Below are positions 62,328 through 64,000 of a stretch of DNA of 64,000 nt, in pieces. Under the pieces are notes generated by a model. It saw only the letters and a list, made by a program, of their open reading frames with translations. It ran no database searches and was not told where the DNA came from. Each line of letters opens with the position of its first letter. Within the stretch, counting starts at the first letter, position 1. A program made the translations under genes and the position numbers. The stretch is from positions 270,297-334,296 of the forward strand of contig JACPUC010000008.1 of the NCBI GenBank assembly GCA_016192455.1, written 5' to 3'. The DNA is from Candidatus Tectimicrobiota bacterium. GTDB taxonomy: Bacteria; JACPUC01.

Positions 62328-63794
62328 TTACGGCGCCGCGAGGGTGAACCGCTGCTCCGCGTAGCCAAGGAGGTCGCCGGAGTCAAGGCTGGCATCGTCG
62401 AGCGCGCCGGCCGCGGTGAGGGCCAGAAAGGCGAGGGCCGGACCGGCCGGGTCGTCAGGCGCGAGGCGAAGGTCGGCAACCGCGGCGGCGGAGAAGGCAA
62501 ACCCAGGCGTAAGCGGGAAACCGCGCAGGACCGGCAGGAACGTTGTGGGGCGCTGCAGCGCGAAGCCCGCATCAAGGAAGGCGAGGGAGCCGTCCGCGAA
62601 GGCAAACCCAAGGTAGACGTCGACGGTGCGGGGCGCGCCATGGTAGGCGGCGGCCGCCAGCAGGCGCAGCGGCTGCCCGAGCTGGCGCGCGGCATGATCG
62701 GGAGCGATCCACAGGCTCAGCTCGGCGGCAGGTGACGCGAGCGTGAAGACCTCGGTCACGCCGCTCGTCGAGAACCCGGCGAGCACGCCGCCGCCGGGGA
62801 TGTAGATGCGCCCATCGAGGAGCGCCGCGCCGATGCCGTGCCGAGGTGTGGGCAGCGCCGGGGCCTGGCTCCAGCTATCGCTGGCGGGATCGTAGGCTTC
62901 GTTCTCGGCAAACGTCGCCGCGAGCGACTCGCCGCCGAAGACGTAGAGCCTGCCGCCCAGCGCCGCGGCGGCGATGCCGCTGCGGGGCGTCGGCATGGGG
63001 GAGCCGCTGGACCAGCGCCCGGACGCCGGATCGTACACCTCCAGCGTGCCGAGGTTGAGCGCGGGGGTGTTGTCGCGACCGCCGGCGGCGTAGAGTCGCC
63101 CCTCGATCGCCGCCGCGGCAAGGTGATCGCGCGCCGTCGGCATCGGCGGCAGGCTCTCCCAGCGGTCCGCCACGGGATCATAGCGGGCAGCCTCGGCCAC
63201 CGAGCCGTTCCGGAAGCCGCCGGCGACGTAGAGCTGGTTGTCGATGACGGCCGCTGCGGCCGCGCCACGCGGCGTCGGCAGGGGGGCGCGCTCCGACCAT
63301 GCCCCGCGCTGCGGGTCGAAGGCGTAGACCGAGGCCACGGCGTCAAAGGCAAGGGTCGCGAACCCACCCGCGACGTAGAGCACGCCGTCCACGGCTGCCG
63401 CGGCGGCGTGGTGACGCGGCGCCGGCAGCGGCGCCAGCAGCTCCCAGATGTTCCTCACGGGATCGTAGCGCTCGACGGTGGCTACGGACCGGCGCTCGGC
63501 ATCAATCCCGCCGAGCACGTAGACGAAGCCGCCCAGGGCTGCAACGGCCACTTCCTGGCGCGGAGTCGGCAGCGGGGCGCCCAGGCTCCAGAAGCCCGCC
63601 TCAGCAGCGCTGCCCCCTTCCTGAGCCTGGGCGGCAGTCGGCGAAGCGATCTCCCCGCCACTCCCCAGCACGGCGGCGAGCCACGCAACCAGCAGAGCGA
63701 CTCGGACCGCGGCGGCCTGGCGGCGCGGCCCCACCCCTCCCCGGAAAAGGTTGCGGAGGGTGGTGGCGATGCTGAGCCCGCGGGCAACCATCAT
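62328..63794 (-). CDS. Kelch-repeat beta-propeller protein, exported
   Basis: The 488-aa protein has a signal-like hydrophobic segment (VALLVAWLAAVLGSGGEIA) and six Kelch blades with the repeated phrase LPTPR/MPTAR, GG-xYVxGG and YDPxxxxW (for example LGGFVYVLGGIDAERRS and YDPVRNIWELLAPLPAPR). The last 130 residues are a non-repeat domain (LGQPLRLLAAAAYHG). It is probably secreted or periplasmic and binds protein or sugar; function unknown. Confidence 0.85.
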   Translation of the reverse strand: MMVARGLSIATTLRNLFRGGVGPRRQAAAVRVALLVAWLAAVLGSGGEIASPTAAQAQEGGSAAEAGFWSLGAPLPTPRQEVAVAALGGFVYVLGGIDAERRSVATVERYDPVRNIWELLAPLPAPRHHAAAAAVDGVLYVAGGFATLAFDAVASVYAFDPQRGAWSERAPLPTPRGAAAAAVIDNQLYVAGGFRNGSVAEAARYDPVADRWESLPPMPTARDHLAAAAIEGRLYAAGGRDNTPALNLGTLEVYDPASGRWSSGSPMPTPRSGIAAAALGGRLYVFGGESLAATFAENEAYDPASDSWSQAPALPTPRHGIGAALLDGRIYIPGGGVLAGFSTSGVTEVFTLASPAAELSLWIAPDHAARQLGQPLRLLAAAAYHGAPRTVDVYLGFAFADGSLAFLDAGFALQRPTTFLPVLRGFPLTPGFAFSAAAVADLRLAPDDPAGPALAFLALTAAGALDDASLDSGDLLGYAEQRFTLAAP

Positions 63795-63868
63795 GGCGCA
63801 AACCGCGCGTCTCCCCCCAGCAGCGTAGGAGACCTCGGGAAAGATATTCCGCGACGTGACACTAGTAC

Positions 63869-64000
63869 TTAGTTGCGTAATTCAGTTATACGCCTCGTAA
63901 GGGTGACTGGGTGGACGACCGTTTTGCGCCACTCGAAGGGGGCGGCCTCAGGATTATAGGCGGCGATGAACGCTTCGATGGCGGCGCGCAGCTCAGCCAC
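63869..64000 (-). CDS. IS630-type transposase C-terminus (partial)
   Basis: The minus-strand frame entering from the right edge reads VAELRAAIEAFIAAYN and PFEWRKTVVHPVTLTRR and stops at 63869-63871. This is the end of a DDE transposase of the IS630/Tc1-mariner type (AYNPEAAPFEW is typical). The IS end should lie at about 63840-63868, just before the Kelch gene. The rest of the element is outside the window. Confidence 0.75.
   Translation of the reverse strand: MAELRAAIEAFIAAYNPEAAPFEWRKTVVHPVTLTRRITELRN

Noticed and set aside
1..64000. CRISPR array or rRNA operon
   Set aside because: No regularly spaced direct repeats and no rRNA-like conserved segments were seen.

Overview
The window is 64 kb of GC-rich bacterial DNA, densely packed with genes and with short AT-richer promoter islands. 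The organism is Gram-negative: it encodes HflK/HflC, an RND efflux system with an outer-membrane channel, and exported proteins with signal peptides. Several fragments of acyl-CoA and aromatic metabolism, a reductive-dehalogenase homologue, a c-type cytochrome with an FNR/DNR-like box, and many isolated accessory genes suggest an uncultured soil or subsurface lineage (Methylomirabilota, Tectomicrobia or Desulfobacterota-like). That placement is inference from gene content only.

Left part (1-17 kb). A YVTN beta-propeller gene runs off the left edge. It is followed by truD, smpB, an ethylbenzene-dehydrogenase-type cytochrome and ssrA (tmRNA). The 3' 190 nt of ssrA occur twice, at 6046-6235 and 12767-12956, about 96% identical without gaps. 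Between the copies lies a CzcI/CusC/CusB-CusF/CusA heavy-metal efflux operon and a truncated fourth gene. Only the second copy is followed by an intrinsic terminator, so the native end of ssrA was probably displaced by a site-specific integration that has since lost its integrase. Behind it come an AbiEi/AbiEii module with a 16-bp inverted-repeat operator and a frameshifted toxin, a hairpin-rich tRNA-like remnant, a chromate transporter with a PadR regulator, and a serine-recombinase remnant.

Centre (17-41 kb). One plus-strand group holds a PaaK-like ligase, a cytosolic reductive-dehalogenase homologue and a metallo-beta-lactamase/TPR protein. A structured intergenic region separates it from a LysR regulator, a hotdog thioesterase, and EgtD with a two-gene osmoprotectant/ergothioneine-type ABC transporter. 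A long minus-strand block follows (39.3 to 28.6 kb): ferredoxin, NAD(P)H oxidoreductase, dienoyl-CoA-hydratase-like protein, enoyl-CoA hydratase, BoxB-like di-iron epoxidase, NuoE-like [2Fe-2S] protein, NuoF-like flavoprotein, FAD monooxygenase-like protein, CDF zinc exporter and a LarC lacking its C-terminal domain. The middle genes look like an aryl-CoA epoxidase with its own NADH-dependent electron supply, transcribed from a good promoter at 36.2 kb.

Right part (39.5-64 kb). Here are CrcB, an M16-like protein without the zinc motif, an MFS exporter, an unusual regulator fusing an XRE domain to a sigma-70 region-4 domain, an M28 peptidase/glutaminyl cyclase, two further XRE regulators (one paired with an ImmA/IrrE peptidase), a CaiB-type CoA transferase divergent from an AIR-synthase-like protein, HflKC divergent from RarA, a branched-chain amino-acid-type binding protein, a DppD/DppF ATPase pair, BNR and Kelch propeller proteins, and the C-terminus of an IS630-type transposase at the right edge. 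No CRISPR array, rRNA operon or intact tRNA gene was recognised.
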